Assembly (NCBI GenBank): GCA_019242465.1 | Contig: JAFAVL010000691.1 | Location: 1-7,789, forward strand | DNA length: 7,789 nucleotides | Source of the DNA: Chroococcidiopsidaceae cyanobacterium CP_BM_RX_35 | GTDB lineage: Bacteria; Cyanobacteriota; Cyanobacteriia; Cyanobacteriales; Chroococcidiopsidaceae | Direction: 5' to 3' | In this document: piece by piece, positions 1 through 6,556 of the stretch | Numbering within the stretch: position 1 is the first letter of the stretch | Layout of the letters: the number at the start of each line of letters is the position of its first letter | The notes under the pieces: model-generated | Told to the model about the DNA's origin: nothing | What the model saw: the letters and a program-made list of their open reading frames with translations, nothing else | The model's database searches: none | Translations under genes and position numbers: made by a program

Positions 1-194
1 GGATAGGAGGTTGTGGGAACTCCTACGTACTTGCTCTGTAAGTTCTCATAGGCTCCCAATTCCTCAACCTTGCCATCCTTGAGAACGAGTAATCCGTCTT
101 GAATGTAACGAACACTCTTGTCTTCCGGAATATAGAATGGATCTTCAACAAAGTCCAAAAAAGAACCGCGAAAAGCTTTAAATGTTCCTTGCAT
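1..194 (-). CDS. guaD: Guanine deaminase, N-terminal part (runs off the left edge)
   Basis: About 64 codons of an amidohydrolase read leftward from ATG at 194-192 and are cut by the window edge. The product begins MQGTFKAFRGSFLDFVEDP and continues with a segment ending DGLLVLKDGKVEELGAY. This is the usual N-terminus of guanine deaminase: a short strand, then the 'DGLLV..dGKV...G' beta-sandwich motif of the amidohydrolase superfamily. The enzyme hydrolyses guanine to xanthine and ammonia in the cytoplasm. The zinc-binding HxH and later metal ligands would lie beyond the edge and cannot be checked. The start is 11 bases after the stop of the upstream Rieske gene, with a purine-rich stretch (GAGTGATGAG) just ahead of the ATG, so the two are probably co-transcribed. 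The call rests on the N-terminal pattern only; another amidohydrolase is possible but less likely. Confidence 0.75.
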   Translation of the reverse strand, partial: MQGTFKAFRGSFLDFVEDPFYIPEDKSVRYIQDGLLVLKDGKVEELGAYENLQSKYVGVPTTSY

Positions 195-205
195 CTCATC
201 ACTCT

Positions 206-667
206 TTAAGCCATATAAACTGCACCTAATCCCAGCGCACTCAGACCTTTGCAGTACGCAATTGAGGTTTGATCGGCGCGAATATAGGACTCAGCCCGCA
301 GTTCAAGCGGCAAATCTTCAGGATATTGCGCCTCAACAACCTCCTTGTCTTCGGCAAACACCTGGTAGTTGAATTCATACACAGGTTCGCAATGAAAACC
401 GTGATACTTGCACACCAAATTATCGCCCTCGACAAAGCCCATACTGAGTGGAATGCCACGATGCAAACAAATATCGTTGGCGATTAGAATACCCGCTGAG
501 ATTCGCCACACCACTAATCGCTGATCGAGTAGCTTTGTTGCAATTGGCCTATCGTTGACTTCGTGACTAAATGCAATCGGATACCAAAACGGAGCGAGGG
601 CATCCCAATCTGAGTGAGCAAACGTACAGTCTTTTGGATAAATCGTCGAACGAGTTGTACTAATCAT
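206..667 (-). CDS. Rieske [2Fe-2S] protein, internally deleted ring-hydroxylating oxygenase alpha subunit
   Basis: A 153-residue protein. Residues 20-55 (DWDALAPFWYPIAF onward) match the N-terminus of VanA-like Rieske oxygenase alpha subunits. The Rieske cluster motif is complete: C67-x-H69, 16 residues, C86-x2-H89, followed by G90. From about residue 100 the sequence (QVFAEDKEVVEAQ, LPLELRAE, ADQTSIAY, LGLGAVYMA) matches the extreme C-terminal tail of the same family. Full-length members have roughly 330-360 residues, so about 180-200 are missing in frame, including the region that normally carries the mononuclear iron ligands (two His and an acidic residue). The junction lies near 368-395. 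The protein could still bind a cluster and pass electrons but should not oxygenate. ATG at 667 is preferred to TTG at 673 because AGGAAA (679-674) sits at normal distance from the ATG and only 1-2 bases from the TTG. It lies directly upstream of guaD. It may be a decaying gene. Confidence 0.8.
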   Translation of the reverse strand: MISTTRSTIYPKDCTFAHSDWDALAPFWYPIAFSHEVNDRPIATKLLDQRLVVWRISAGILIANDICLHRGIPLSMGFVEGDNLVCKYHGFHCEPVYEFNYQVFAEDKEVVEAQYPEDLPLELRAESYIRADQTSIAYCKGLSALGLGAVYMA

Positions 668-673
668 CTGCAA

Positions 674-679
674 TTTCCT
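674..679 (-). promoter_or_regulatory. Ribosome binding site of the Rieske gene
   Basis: AGGAAA on the minus strand ends six bases before the ATG at 667; its AGGA core is eight bases away. This decides the start: the in-frame TTG at 673-671 directly abuts the motif and is too close to use it. Confidence 0.55.
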
Positions 680-955
680 GATTTAGCTAAAAGTGACTTT
701 AATCGAGTGGATTGTAGCAACCACAACTGATTATGCTGTGTCTTGCACTACAGAACAGTGGCTAAGCTCTGGGCTAATTCCCCAGCAATGTAAACGGCTC
801 GGACGAAGAGGTTGCGTGTCTACGAAAGTTATGTTGCACAATCCCCACTGTCAAGCTGTGAGTTGCATAGTGTAGCCTCAGCAAACGAGTAGCGTCTAAT
901 ATCGGTGAAGGGAACATTTTGGTTCGGATGATTCATCGACTTAGGCAAGTGACGC
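680..955. other. Divergent intergenic region between Rieske and kinase genes
   Basis: 276 bases separate the leftward Rieske gene from the rightward kinase gene and should carry both promoters. On the plus strand a TAATAT hexamer at 897-902 could be a -10 box for the kinase gene, but nothing resembling a -35 lies 16-18 bases ahead. No NtcA-type GTA-N8-TAC site and no strong inverted repeat were seen. A 60-codon open frame at 693-875 has no recognisable protein features. Confidence 0.4.
711..719 (-). promoter_or_regulatory. Possible extended -10 promoter for the Rieske-guaD pair
   Basis: The minus strand reads TGCTACAAT, an extended -10 pattern (TGn followed by TACAAT, five of six bases matching TATAAT). 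It lies about 45 bases upstream of the ATG at 667. No convincing -35 hexamer is seen at 16-18 bases, which is tolerable for extended -10 promoters but leaves the call weak. Confidence 0.3.
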
Positions 956-2368
956 ATGACCGACATCAAAGATGATTTAAGGCAGATTCCTTTACTCTCT
1001 CACCTTGAAGAGACTCAGCTTCAGTGTATTGCCGATAAAGGAGTAAAAGTTTATCTCCCAGTAGGAAGCTTCATTGCCAAGCAGGGCGATCCGCCTGATG
1101 GGTTTTATATCATCTTGGCAGGCAAGACGGAGTGGACGCGCCATGTGGGGCAGCAAGAGGCTCACGCTGTCACCCTGGCGGCAGGAGACGTATTTGCTGA
1201 ACTGATTCTGCTATTGGATGAACCGTACCCAACCACAGGACGTACAGTGACAGATGTAGTGCTCTATAAGTTAGATCCAGAGCAGTTTTGGCAGATGCTG
1301 CACATGTGCCCAACGGTCATGCGTAAAATTCTCAAGATCGCAGCAGAGCGATCGCAAATCCACGAATCCGTTACCCAGCAGCAAGCTAAGCTGATCTCTC
1401 TAGGAACAATGTCGGCGGGGTTAGCTCACGAGTTAAATAATCCTGCGGCAGCGATTCGTCGGAATGTTGACACACTGGAACAGGTACTGCAAAAGTTACC
1501 TACACTAGCCCTCAAAATCTATCAACAGCCCATCAGTTCAGAGCAAATCGATTTTTTGAGCCATTTTTATCAGCGATCACTCCAAGCTGCTCTGAAGCCT
1601 GCTCAACACGATGCATGGAGTCAAAGCGAAGCTGAAGACGAACTTACTGACTGGCTAGAGGAGCATGGAGTGGACAATGGCTGGAAGCTTGCATCAACAC
1701 TAGTTGCAGCAGGGCTCAAGCCGGATGACTTAGAACAGCTTCAAACTCAAGTCACTTCAGACTGTGTTGGCAATGTGCTGACTTGGCTAGAAGCGACATT
1801 GACAGGTAGCTGCACACTAGAACAGATCAAGCAAAGCTCTACTCGAATTTCTGGTCTGATTCAAGCTATCAAAGACTACTCTTATATGGATCGAGGTCCA
1901 CTCCAAGAAGTTGATATTCATGAAGGAATTGAGAGTACCCTAACTATCTTAAAACACAAGCTCAAGTACGGAGTTGAGATTATTCGGGAATATAGTGATT
2001 TACCTCGCATCTGTGCTTACGGTCGGGAGCTAAATCAAGTATGGACGAATCTGATTGACAATGCTGTTGATGCCATGGAAGGTAAGGGACAATTGCGGAT
2101 TCGCACGGCACAGGAAGGCGATCGCGTCTTAGTCGAAATCACAGATAACGGAGTGGGCATTCCAGCTGAGGTTCAGCCTCGCATTTTTGAGCAGTTTTTT
2201 ACGACAAAGGAAGTCGGCAAAGGAACAGGACTCGGATTAGACATTGTTCGTCGCATTGTAGAAGGACAACACAAGGGCAGCATTCGATTTGAATCTAAAC
2301 CTGGAGAGACTCGCTTCCAAATTTGGCTACCAATTAACAAAGAAGGGAGTAGGGGAGTAAGGGAGTAG
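956..2368 (+). CDS. Cyclic nucleotide-binding domain sensor histidine kinase (first of three)
   Basis: 470 residues, with no signal peptide or membrane segment, so a cytoplasmic sensor kinase. Residues 10-120 form a CRP-like CNB domain. Its phosphate-binding cassette is visible as VFAEL (E82) and GRTVT (R96), although the E-to-R spacing is longer than in CRP, so the ligand is uncertain. A helical stretch leads to the H-box, LISLGTMSAGLAHELNNPAA, with phosphoacceptor H158. Then come about 150 residues of mostly helical linker and the conserved segment YSYMDRGPLQEVDIHEGIE (about 308-326). The HATPase_c domain has the N-box (N369, LIDNAVDAM), G1 (D397-N-G-V-G), F-box (FEQFF, 411-415) and G2 (GKGTGLGL, 421-428). 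All residues needed for autophosphorylation are present. No receiver domain is fused or adjacent. AGG at 943-945 is a weak ribosome site 10 bases ahead. The last eight residues (EGSRGVRE) and the stop are encoded by a tandem repeat, so the native C-terminus has been replaced. Confidence 0.9.
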   Translation: MTDIKDDLRQIPLLSHLEETQLQCIADKGVKVYLPVGSFIAKQGDPPDGFYIILAGKTEWTRHVGQQEAHAVTLAAGDVFAELILLLDEPYPTTGRTVTDVVLYKLDPEQFWQMLHMCPTVMRKILKIAAERSQIHESVTQQQAKLISLGTMSAGLAHELNNPAAAIRRNVDTLEQVLQKLPTLALKIYQQPISSEQIDFLSHFYQRSLQAALKPAQHDAWSQSEAEDELTDWLEEHGVDNGWKLASTLVAAGLKPDDLEQLQTQVTSDCVGNVLTWLEATLTGSCTLEQIKQSSTRISGLIQAIKDYSYMDRGPLQEVDIHEGIESTLTILKHKLKYGVEIIREYSDLPRICAYGRELNQVWTNLIDNAVDAMEGKGQLRIRTAQEGDRVLVEITDNGVGIPAEVQPRIFEQFFTTKEVGKGTGLGLDIVRRIVEGQHKGSIRFESKPGETRFQIWLPINKEGSRGVRE

Positions 2369-2371
2369 GGG
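2343..2371. repeat. Short tandem repeat, left arm of a 17-bp inverted repeat
   Basis: Three and a half head-to-tail copies of an octamer, GGGAGTAG/GGGAGTAA/GGGAGTAG/GGG. They overlap the end of the first kinase gene and provide its stop codon (TAG at 2366-2368). The 17 bases at 2343-2359 occur as an exact reverse complement at 2530-2546. G-rich tandem short repeats of this kind are frequent between genes in filamentous cyanobacteria. Confidence 0.75.
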
Positions 2372-2521
2372 AAGAAGATGCCAGACGTTTTCTTGTCTCC
2401 AGTCCAACTAGGGAAGACAATCAAGAGCGAGGTTCAGCAAGAGCGATTCATGTTGAAGAGGCAGCCTTTAACCAAGTGTTCTCTAGCAGCACTGAGGAAA
2501 GATGAAAAGTATTCTTCCTGC
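2372..2521. other. Core of a possible small non-autonomous element between inverted repeats
   Basis: About 150 bases lie between the two repeat arms, and the whole unit 2343-2546 is 204 bases. It has no recognisable coding content: the open frame at 2378-2581 has no family features and runs through the right repeat arm. The arrangement resembles a MITE-like unit, but no clear target-site duplication is seen at its edges, so mobility is an inference. It may also separate expression of the first and second kinase genes. Confidence 0.35.
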
Positions 2522-2546
2522 TCACCCTCTACTCCCCTACTCCCTT
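2522..2546. repeat. Short tandem repeat, right arm of the 17-bp inverted repeat
   Basis: Read on the minus strand this is GGGAGTAG, GGGAGTAG and a degenerate AGGGTGAG. Bases 2530-2546 are the exact reverse complement of 2343-2359. It ends about 30 bases before the start of the second kinase gene. Confidence 0.7.
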
Positions 2547-2564
2547 TAAAAAGGGTATTTAAAC

Positions 2565-2568
2565 GGAG
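2565..2568 (+). promoter_or_regulatory. Ribosome binding site that sets the start of the second kinase gene
   Basis: GGAG ends nine bases before ATG at 2578, a normal spacing. The earlier in-frame ATG at 2569 abuts the motif directly, so 2578 is the better start. The resulting N-terminus (MIALNILRQIPLFSKL) also lines up with the first kinase (MTDIKDDLRQIPLLSHL). Confidence 0.55.
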
Positions 2569-2577
2569 ATGTTATTT

Positions 2578-4005
2578 ATGATCGCTCTCAATATTCTACG
2601 CCAAATTCCGCTTTTTTCTAAACTAAACGATGAACAATTTGAATTCGTTAAACTGGGGCACGAACGATGGCTAGAATCGGGAGAAATTCTAGCAGTTGAA
2701 GGAGAACCATCAGGATACTTCTGGGTGCTACTAGAGGGCGAAATTCAATGTACGAAGCAGGTAGGTGATCGCCAAATTCCTTGGGTTAACTTTGGTCCTC
2801 AGTCCTATTTTGGTCACGAATTAATTCTCTTGGGTCAGCCTTACCTTGCCACGGCACGAGCAATGCTCAAAAGCTACCTATTAGAGTTTGATACTCAAGC
2901 TTTCTGGAAAATGATGGAGTTATGTCCTGCCATCAGTCGTGACTTGCTGATTGTGACCGCTCAGCGAACGCAAGACTTGGGAATGGTTTCGATGCAAGCA
3001 GAAAGACTAGTATCTCTAGGCACGCTCACTTCAGGACTGGCTCAGGAACTCCGACAAGTATCTGTCACTGGACGGCAGGCGGTTGAACAGTTGCAGGACT
3101 TGTTTCAGTGGCTCCAACCCCTGACAATCAAACTCAATGCCCAGCGCATGACATCTGAACAGCAAGAATTTCTGCTCAATCTCCAACAGACGATTTTAGA
3201 ACGCATGACCACCCTGCCAACGGCAACTAACCCTCAAGCCTGGCAGGATCAGGAAGAGAAAATCATTCAGTGGCTGACTGAACGTAGCATTCCCCATCAA
3301 AAACAATTTGCCGAGGTGCTGACACGAGCAGGTTTAGATACTGCTGTCCTCAACGATATAGAGAGCGTTATTCCCTCTGGAGCGGTTTGTGCAGTCTTAG
3401 CCTGGTTAAAAACGACTCTTAAAAGCCTAGCTCTGGCGAATGATGTAGAGTCCAGTACGCTGCACATTGCTGAATTAGTCCAAGCGGCAAAAGATTACGC
3501 TTACCTTGACCAAGCCCCCTTGCAGGAAATGGATATTCATGAAGGAATTGAGAGAACCCTAACCATTCTCAACCATCGGCTAGAATCTGGTATTAAAGTT
3601 GTTCGGGAGTACGATCGCACGCTGCCTCCCATTTGTATTTATGGCAAAGATCTGAATCAGGTTTGGACTCATCTAATCGACAATGCTATTGATGCCATGG
3701 CAGGGCAAGGACAACTGACCCTTCGGACTTCTCAGATTGAAGCTAGGGTGTTAGTAGAAATCATTGATAATGGTCCTGGCATTTCGCCTGAGCTGCAACC
3801 TTATATCTTTGACCAATTCTTTACCACAAAAGCAGCAGATAATGGAACAGGGTTAGGATTACCAATTGCTTATCGAGTCGTGGTGGACCAACATCACGGA
3901 CAAATGCAAGTCTGTTCTGAAGCTGGCTGCACCCGCTTTCAAGTCTATCTGCCGATGAATCTGACAGAATTTAGTAGTCTTTCGGCAAAACCTCAAGTTG
4001 CGTAA
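2578..4005 (+). CDS. Cyclic nucleotide-binding domain histidine kinase-like protein lacking the phosphoacceptor His (second of three)
   Basis: 475 residues, colinear with its two neighbours: CNB domain at about 5-115 (cassette YFGHEL with E81, and R94), H-box region 144-165, helical linker, and HATPase_c domain at about 320-460. The H-box reads LVSLGTLTSGLAQELRQVSV. Residue 156 is Gln (codon CAG, 3043-3045) where both neighbours have the phosphoacceptor His, and the following NNPA is replaced by RQVS. The ATPase motifs look intact: N-box N369 (LIDNAIDAM), G1 D397-N-G-P-G, FDQFF (411-415) and G2 NGTGLGL (422-428). The protein should bind ATP but cannot phosphorylate itself on the usual residue. 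It may act as a pseudokinase partner that forms mixed dimers with its paralogues, or it may be drifting. The frame is intact over its full length, which argues for retained function. It ends 16 bases before the third gene, so those two are probably co-transcribed. Confidence 0.88.
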   Translation: MIALNILRQIPLFSKLNDEQFEFVKLGHERWLESGEILAVEGEPSGYFWVLLEGEIQCTKQVGDRQIPWVNFGPQSYFGHELILLGQPYLATARAMLKSYLLEFDTQAFWKMMELCPAISRDLLIVTAQRTQDLGMVSMQAERLVSLGTLTSGLAQELRQVSVTGRQAVEQLQDLFQWLQPLTIKLNAQRMTSEQQEFLLNLQQTILERMTTLPTATNPQAWQDQEEKIIQWLTERSIPHQKQFAEVLTRAGLDTAVLNDIESVIPSGAVCAVLAWLKTTLKSLALANDVESSTLHIAELVQAAKDYAYLDQAPLQEMDIHEGIERTLTILNHRLESGIKVVREYDRTLPPICIYGKDLNQVWTHLIDNAIDAMAGQGQLTLRTSQIEARVLVEIIDNGPGISPELQPYIFDQFFTTKAADNGTGLGLPIAYRVVVDQHHGQMQVCSEAGCTRFQVYLPMNLTEFSSLSAKPQVA

Positions 4006-4021
4006 CCTATAGCTAATAACT

Positions 4022-5554
4022 ATGCCGAGTTCCCTCAAACCTATTGTTCCACTAAATACTGCTCTCCTCCGTCGTGTCCCGGTGTTTGCCAATCTACCGG
4101 AGTTGAAACTGCGGTGGATTATCGACCAAGGGAAAGAAATTAGGCTTCAACCTGGTGAACTCTTGCGAGCCGAGGGAACCCTGGCAAATTGCCTGTTCGT
4201 ATTGCTAGAGGGAAATTTAAAGCTGACTCAACGCGCTGGCAACCAAGACATGCTGCTAAAACAGCTTGATACTCCCACTTTATTTGGTGAGGTGCCACTG
4301 CTAATGGGGGTGCCCCATTTTTGGGCAAGCGGACGAGCCACTACTGCTTGTCACGTCCTAGAGCTGAGTGCAGAAACTTTCTGGCAATTCATGGGATTGT
4401 GTCCAACGCTAGCGATGACAGTTTTACGAACGATGACCGAACGCGTACACGAGGCCCAAATTCTAGCGCAACACCGGGAACGGCTGATTTCCATAGGCAC
4501 CCTAGCTGCTGGCTTGGCACATGAACTAAATAATCCTGCTTCGGCGGCTCGAAGAGCTGCGCGTGAGTTACGAGAAGTTTTCCCCATCTTACAAACGCAG
4601 ACTTTTAAGCTGACGCAAAAATCGTTGACTGACGAGCAACGCGAGTTTCTCACGGCTCTGCAACAAGATGCCATTGCCCAAGCCCAAAATGCATTATCAC
4701 TAGATCCTCTCAGCCAGAGCGATCGCGAAGATCAGATCGTTGAGTGGATGGACAACCATCATATTCCCAACGCTTGGCAGTTAGCCGCAACTCTAGTTAA
4801 CGCTGGATTAGACAGTGAGTGGCTTGACCGCATATCTGCTCAGTTGCAGGGAAAATGCCTGCATGAAATTCTGTTATGGCTAGATGCGACATTAACCGTC
4901 GTTGGGCTTTTGCAAACGCTGGAGTACAGCACTGGGCGAATTCACCAACTTGTAGAAGCTGTACAAGGTTACTCCTCACTTGATGCGGCTAATCTGCAAG
5001 CGGTCGATCTCCACGAGGGTTTAGAAAGTACGCTAACGATTTTGGGACATAAGCTCAAGCGAGGTATTACAGTTATTCGAGACTATGCAGACGATTTACC
5101 TGTAGTAATGTCTCGCGGACATGAATTAGAGCAGGTCTGGATGAATCTGCTCGATAATGCTATTGATGCGGTCATGGCTCGTTTCAGCACGAATCCATCT
5201 AGTGTTGAACCGGAAGTTGTGTTGCACACGAGTCCACTGGTAATTCCTACAGGTTGGCAAGGCATAGTGGATCATTCATCCCTATTTGAACAGCAACAAC
5301 CAGTTATTTGGATACATACTCGCTGTGAAGCCGATCGGGTACTTGTTGAAATTGCAGATAACGGAGTTGGGGTTCCGCCTGAAGTTCAACCTCACATCTT
5401 TGAACCATTCTTTACCACAAAAGGAGTGGGTAAGGGAGTAGGGCTGGGACTTAATACCAGTTACAAAATTGTTGAACAACATGGAGGGGATATTCGCGTC
5501 ATGTCTCAACCTGGTGATACTTGTTTCCAGGTGCGTCTTGCTAGTCAGTGTTGA
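4022..5554 (+). CDS. Cyclic nucleotide-binding domain sensor histidine kinase (third of three)
   Basis: 510 residues and the same plan as the two genes before it. The CNB domain is at about 15-125, with cassette LFGEVPLL (E90) and GRATT (R105). The H-box is LISIGTLAAGLAHELNNPAS with phosphoacceptor H167, followed by helical linker, then HATPase_c with N-box N379 (LLDNAIDAV), G1 D447-N-G-V-G, FEPFF and G2 GKGVGLGL (470-477). It should be a competent soluble kinase. It differs from its paralogues by about 40 extra residues between N-box and G1 (roughly 384-428), with no domain recognised in them. No Shine-Dalgarno-like motif precedes the ATG; translation may depend on the gene 16 bases upstream. 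It is convergent with psb29, and no response regulator follows. Confidence 0.9.
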   Translation: MPSSLKPIVPLNTALLRRVPVFANLPELKLRWIIDQGKEIRLQPGELLRAEGTLANCLFVLLEGNLKLTQRAGNQDMLLKQLDTPTLFGEVPLLMGVPHFWASGRATTACHVLELSAETFWQFMGLCPTLAMTVLRTMTERVHEAQILAQHRERLISIGTLAAGLAHELNNPASAARRAARELREVFPILQTQTFKLTQKSLTDEQREFLTALQQDAIAQAQNALSLDPLSQSDREDQIVEWMDNHHIPNAWQLAATLVNAGLDSEWLDRISAQLQGKCLHEILLWLDATLTVVGLLQTLEYSTGRIHQLVEAVQGYSSLDAANLQAVDLHEGLESTLTILGHKLKRGITVIRDYADDLPVVMSRGHELEQVWMNLLDNAIDAVMARFSTNPSSVEPEVVLHTSPLVIPTGWQGIVDHSSLFEQQQPVIWIHTRCEADRVLVEIADNGVGVPPEVQPHIFEPFFTTKGVGKGVGLGLNTSYKIVEQHGGDIRVMSQPGDTCFQVRLASQC

Positions 5555-5605
5555 CATACTCCCCAATCTCAACTCCGTGCCTATTTCTCAAATCAACCTA
5601 GCCAA

Positions 5606-5657
5606 AGCCCCCTCATCTCAAACTCCATATTGCTTAAATAATGGGGGTCTGGGGGCT
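5606..5657. repeat. Degenerate inverted repeat AGCCCCC...GGGGGCT
   Basis: AGCCCCC (5606-5612) is the reverse complement of GGGGGCT (5651-5657), with 38 bases between and a second G-run at 5643-5647. Such C/G-run inverted repeats are common between cyanobacterial genes. The long loop makes it a poor terminator, so it is listed as a repeat remnant downstream of the third kinase gene. Confidence 0.4.
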
Positions 5658-5662
5658 ATAAT

Positions 5663-5696
5663 TCCCGCGCTATAACCGATATGGTTAGCGCCGGGA
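5663..5696. terminator. Hairpin between convergent genes, likely bidirectional terminator
   Basis: TCCCGCGCTATAACC (5663-5677) pairs with GGTTAGCGCCGGGA (5683-5696) around the loop GATAT, with only small bulges. It starts six bases beyond the psb29 stop and lies about 110 bases after the third kinase stop. No T-run follows on either strand, so it is not a textbook intrinsic terminator, but position and stem strength fit transcription stop or mRNA 3'-end protection. Confidence 0.5.
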
Positions 5697-5701
5697 GGAT
5701 G

Positions 5702-6457
5702 TCACGAACCTGATGAGGCTTTGTCTTGAGGCGAGCCGGATGCTTGAGGCGGTTCATCCGCATTTGGGGGAGCAACGGCTGCACCTTGCGGTTGAGAGCG
5801 TTGTTGACGTTTTTTGTGCTCTGCCGAAAGTACATCTGCCATTATAGTCAGCGCCTGTGCCATTTTTTCTAGGTTACTGCGGTACAGGTCCAGGTCTTTC
5901 TGGAGTTTGTCCTCAGACAGATGCAGCGCAGCAGAAATTTGCTTCAAAGCCTCTGTCCGCTGCTTTTCGTCCTTGATTAGTTGAGGATCGGCTAGCTCCA
6001 ACAAGGTGAATACACCAATAGCGAACAAGCGACTGTACTTGAAACTGGGGTTATTTGTGATCGCCTGCACCTGCATCTGCAAATCGTGGGTTCCATCTAT
6101 CTGAGTTGACCCACTTGCCCAAGCGATTAAATCCTGTACTGATAAACTCTTAGCAAAAGCTGCTATTCTCTCAGCATCTTGTCGGTATTGTTGCGGGTCG
6201 CTTTCTACAGCTTGACACAGGGCGTTAAAGATTGGGGCCTTATCCCGTTCTGGCTGGTAGCCCTGCATGAACCGCTCGAAGGCAGTAAAGACGCCCAAAG
6301 CATAGATGGGATTATAGCTAAAATCGACATTAACCGACAGCAAGTGCATTTCTACCATTAACTCTTCGATCACCCGGCGATAGATGGTATTGATGGGACG
6401 GGTGTGGAGGGAGTAGAAAGCTCGCTTGGTATCGGAAACAGTGCGAACGTTATTCAC
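5702..6457 (-). CDS. psb29: Photosystem II biogenesis protein Psb29 (Thf1, thylakoid formation protein)
   Basis: 251 residues. The N-terminus, [20 protein letters not shown] followed by [20 protein letters not shown] and [15 protein letters not shown], is the strongly conserved signature of Psb29/Thf1 in cyanobacteria and chloroplasts. The protein is known to support photosystem II assembly and repair and accumulation of FtsH protease complexes at the thylakoid. There is no signal peptide. The body is almost all helical. Residues about 180-220 ([20 protein letters not shown] and on) look like a coiled coil, and the last 30 or so form a polar, Pro/Gln/Ser-rich tail that varies between species. 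Length fits the family. The start is GTG at 6457-6455, chosen because an AGG lies eight bases upstream and the N-terminus then matches the family. It has its own promoter and is convergent with the kinase cluster, so a functional link to the kinases is not implied. Confidence 0.95.
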   Translation of the reverse strand: MNNVRTVSDTKRAFYSLHTRPINTIYRRVIEELMVEMHLLSVNVDFSYNPIYALGVFTAFERFMQGYQPERDKAPIFNALCQAVESDPQQYRQDAERIAAFAKSLSVQDLIAWASGSTQIDGTHDLQMQVQAITNNPSFKYSRLFAIGVFTLLELADPQLIKDEKQRTEALKQISAALHLSEDKLQKDLDLYRSNLEKMAQALTIMADVLSAEHKKRQQRSQPQGAAVAPPNADEPPQASGSPQDKASSGS

Positions 6458-6465
6458 AACTCAGA

Positions 6466-6470
6466 CCTAA
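6466..6470 (-). promoter_or_regulatory. Ribosome binding site of psb29
   Basis: TTAGG on the minus strand ends eight bases before the GTG start at 6457, supporting this non-ATG start. Confidence 0.45.
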
Positions 6471-6556
6471 CGGGAAGACGTATGACTATTGTCTCGCTTA
6501 ACAGTGACTTTTGCCAAGGCAAAAGGCTAAAGGCTTGGACACTATAGAAATAAATC

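Noticed and set aside
693..875. 60-codon plus-strand open frame in the divergent intergenic region
   Set aside because: No ribosome site, no family pattern, and it occupies the space needed for two divergent promoters.
2343..2546. CRISPR-like reading of the repeated octamers
   Set aside because: Units are eight bases, head to tail without spacers, and inverted between the two arms; no Cas genes.
2378..2581. 67-codon open frame between the first and second kinase genes
   Set aside because: Runs through the right repeat arm and into the next gene's start; low-complexity product with no recognisable features.
4351..4674. 107-codon minus-strand open frame inside the third kinase gene
   Set aside because: Antisense shadow of conserved kinase coding sequence (it covers the H-box codons); Cys/Arg/Ser-rich product without family features.
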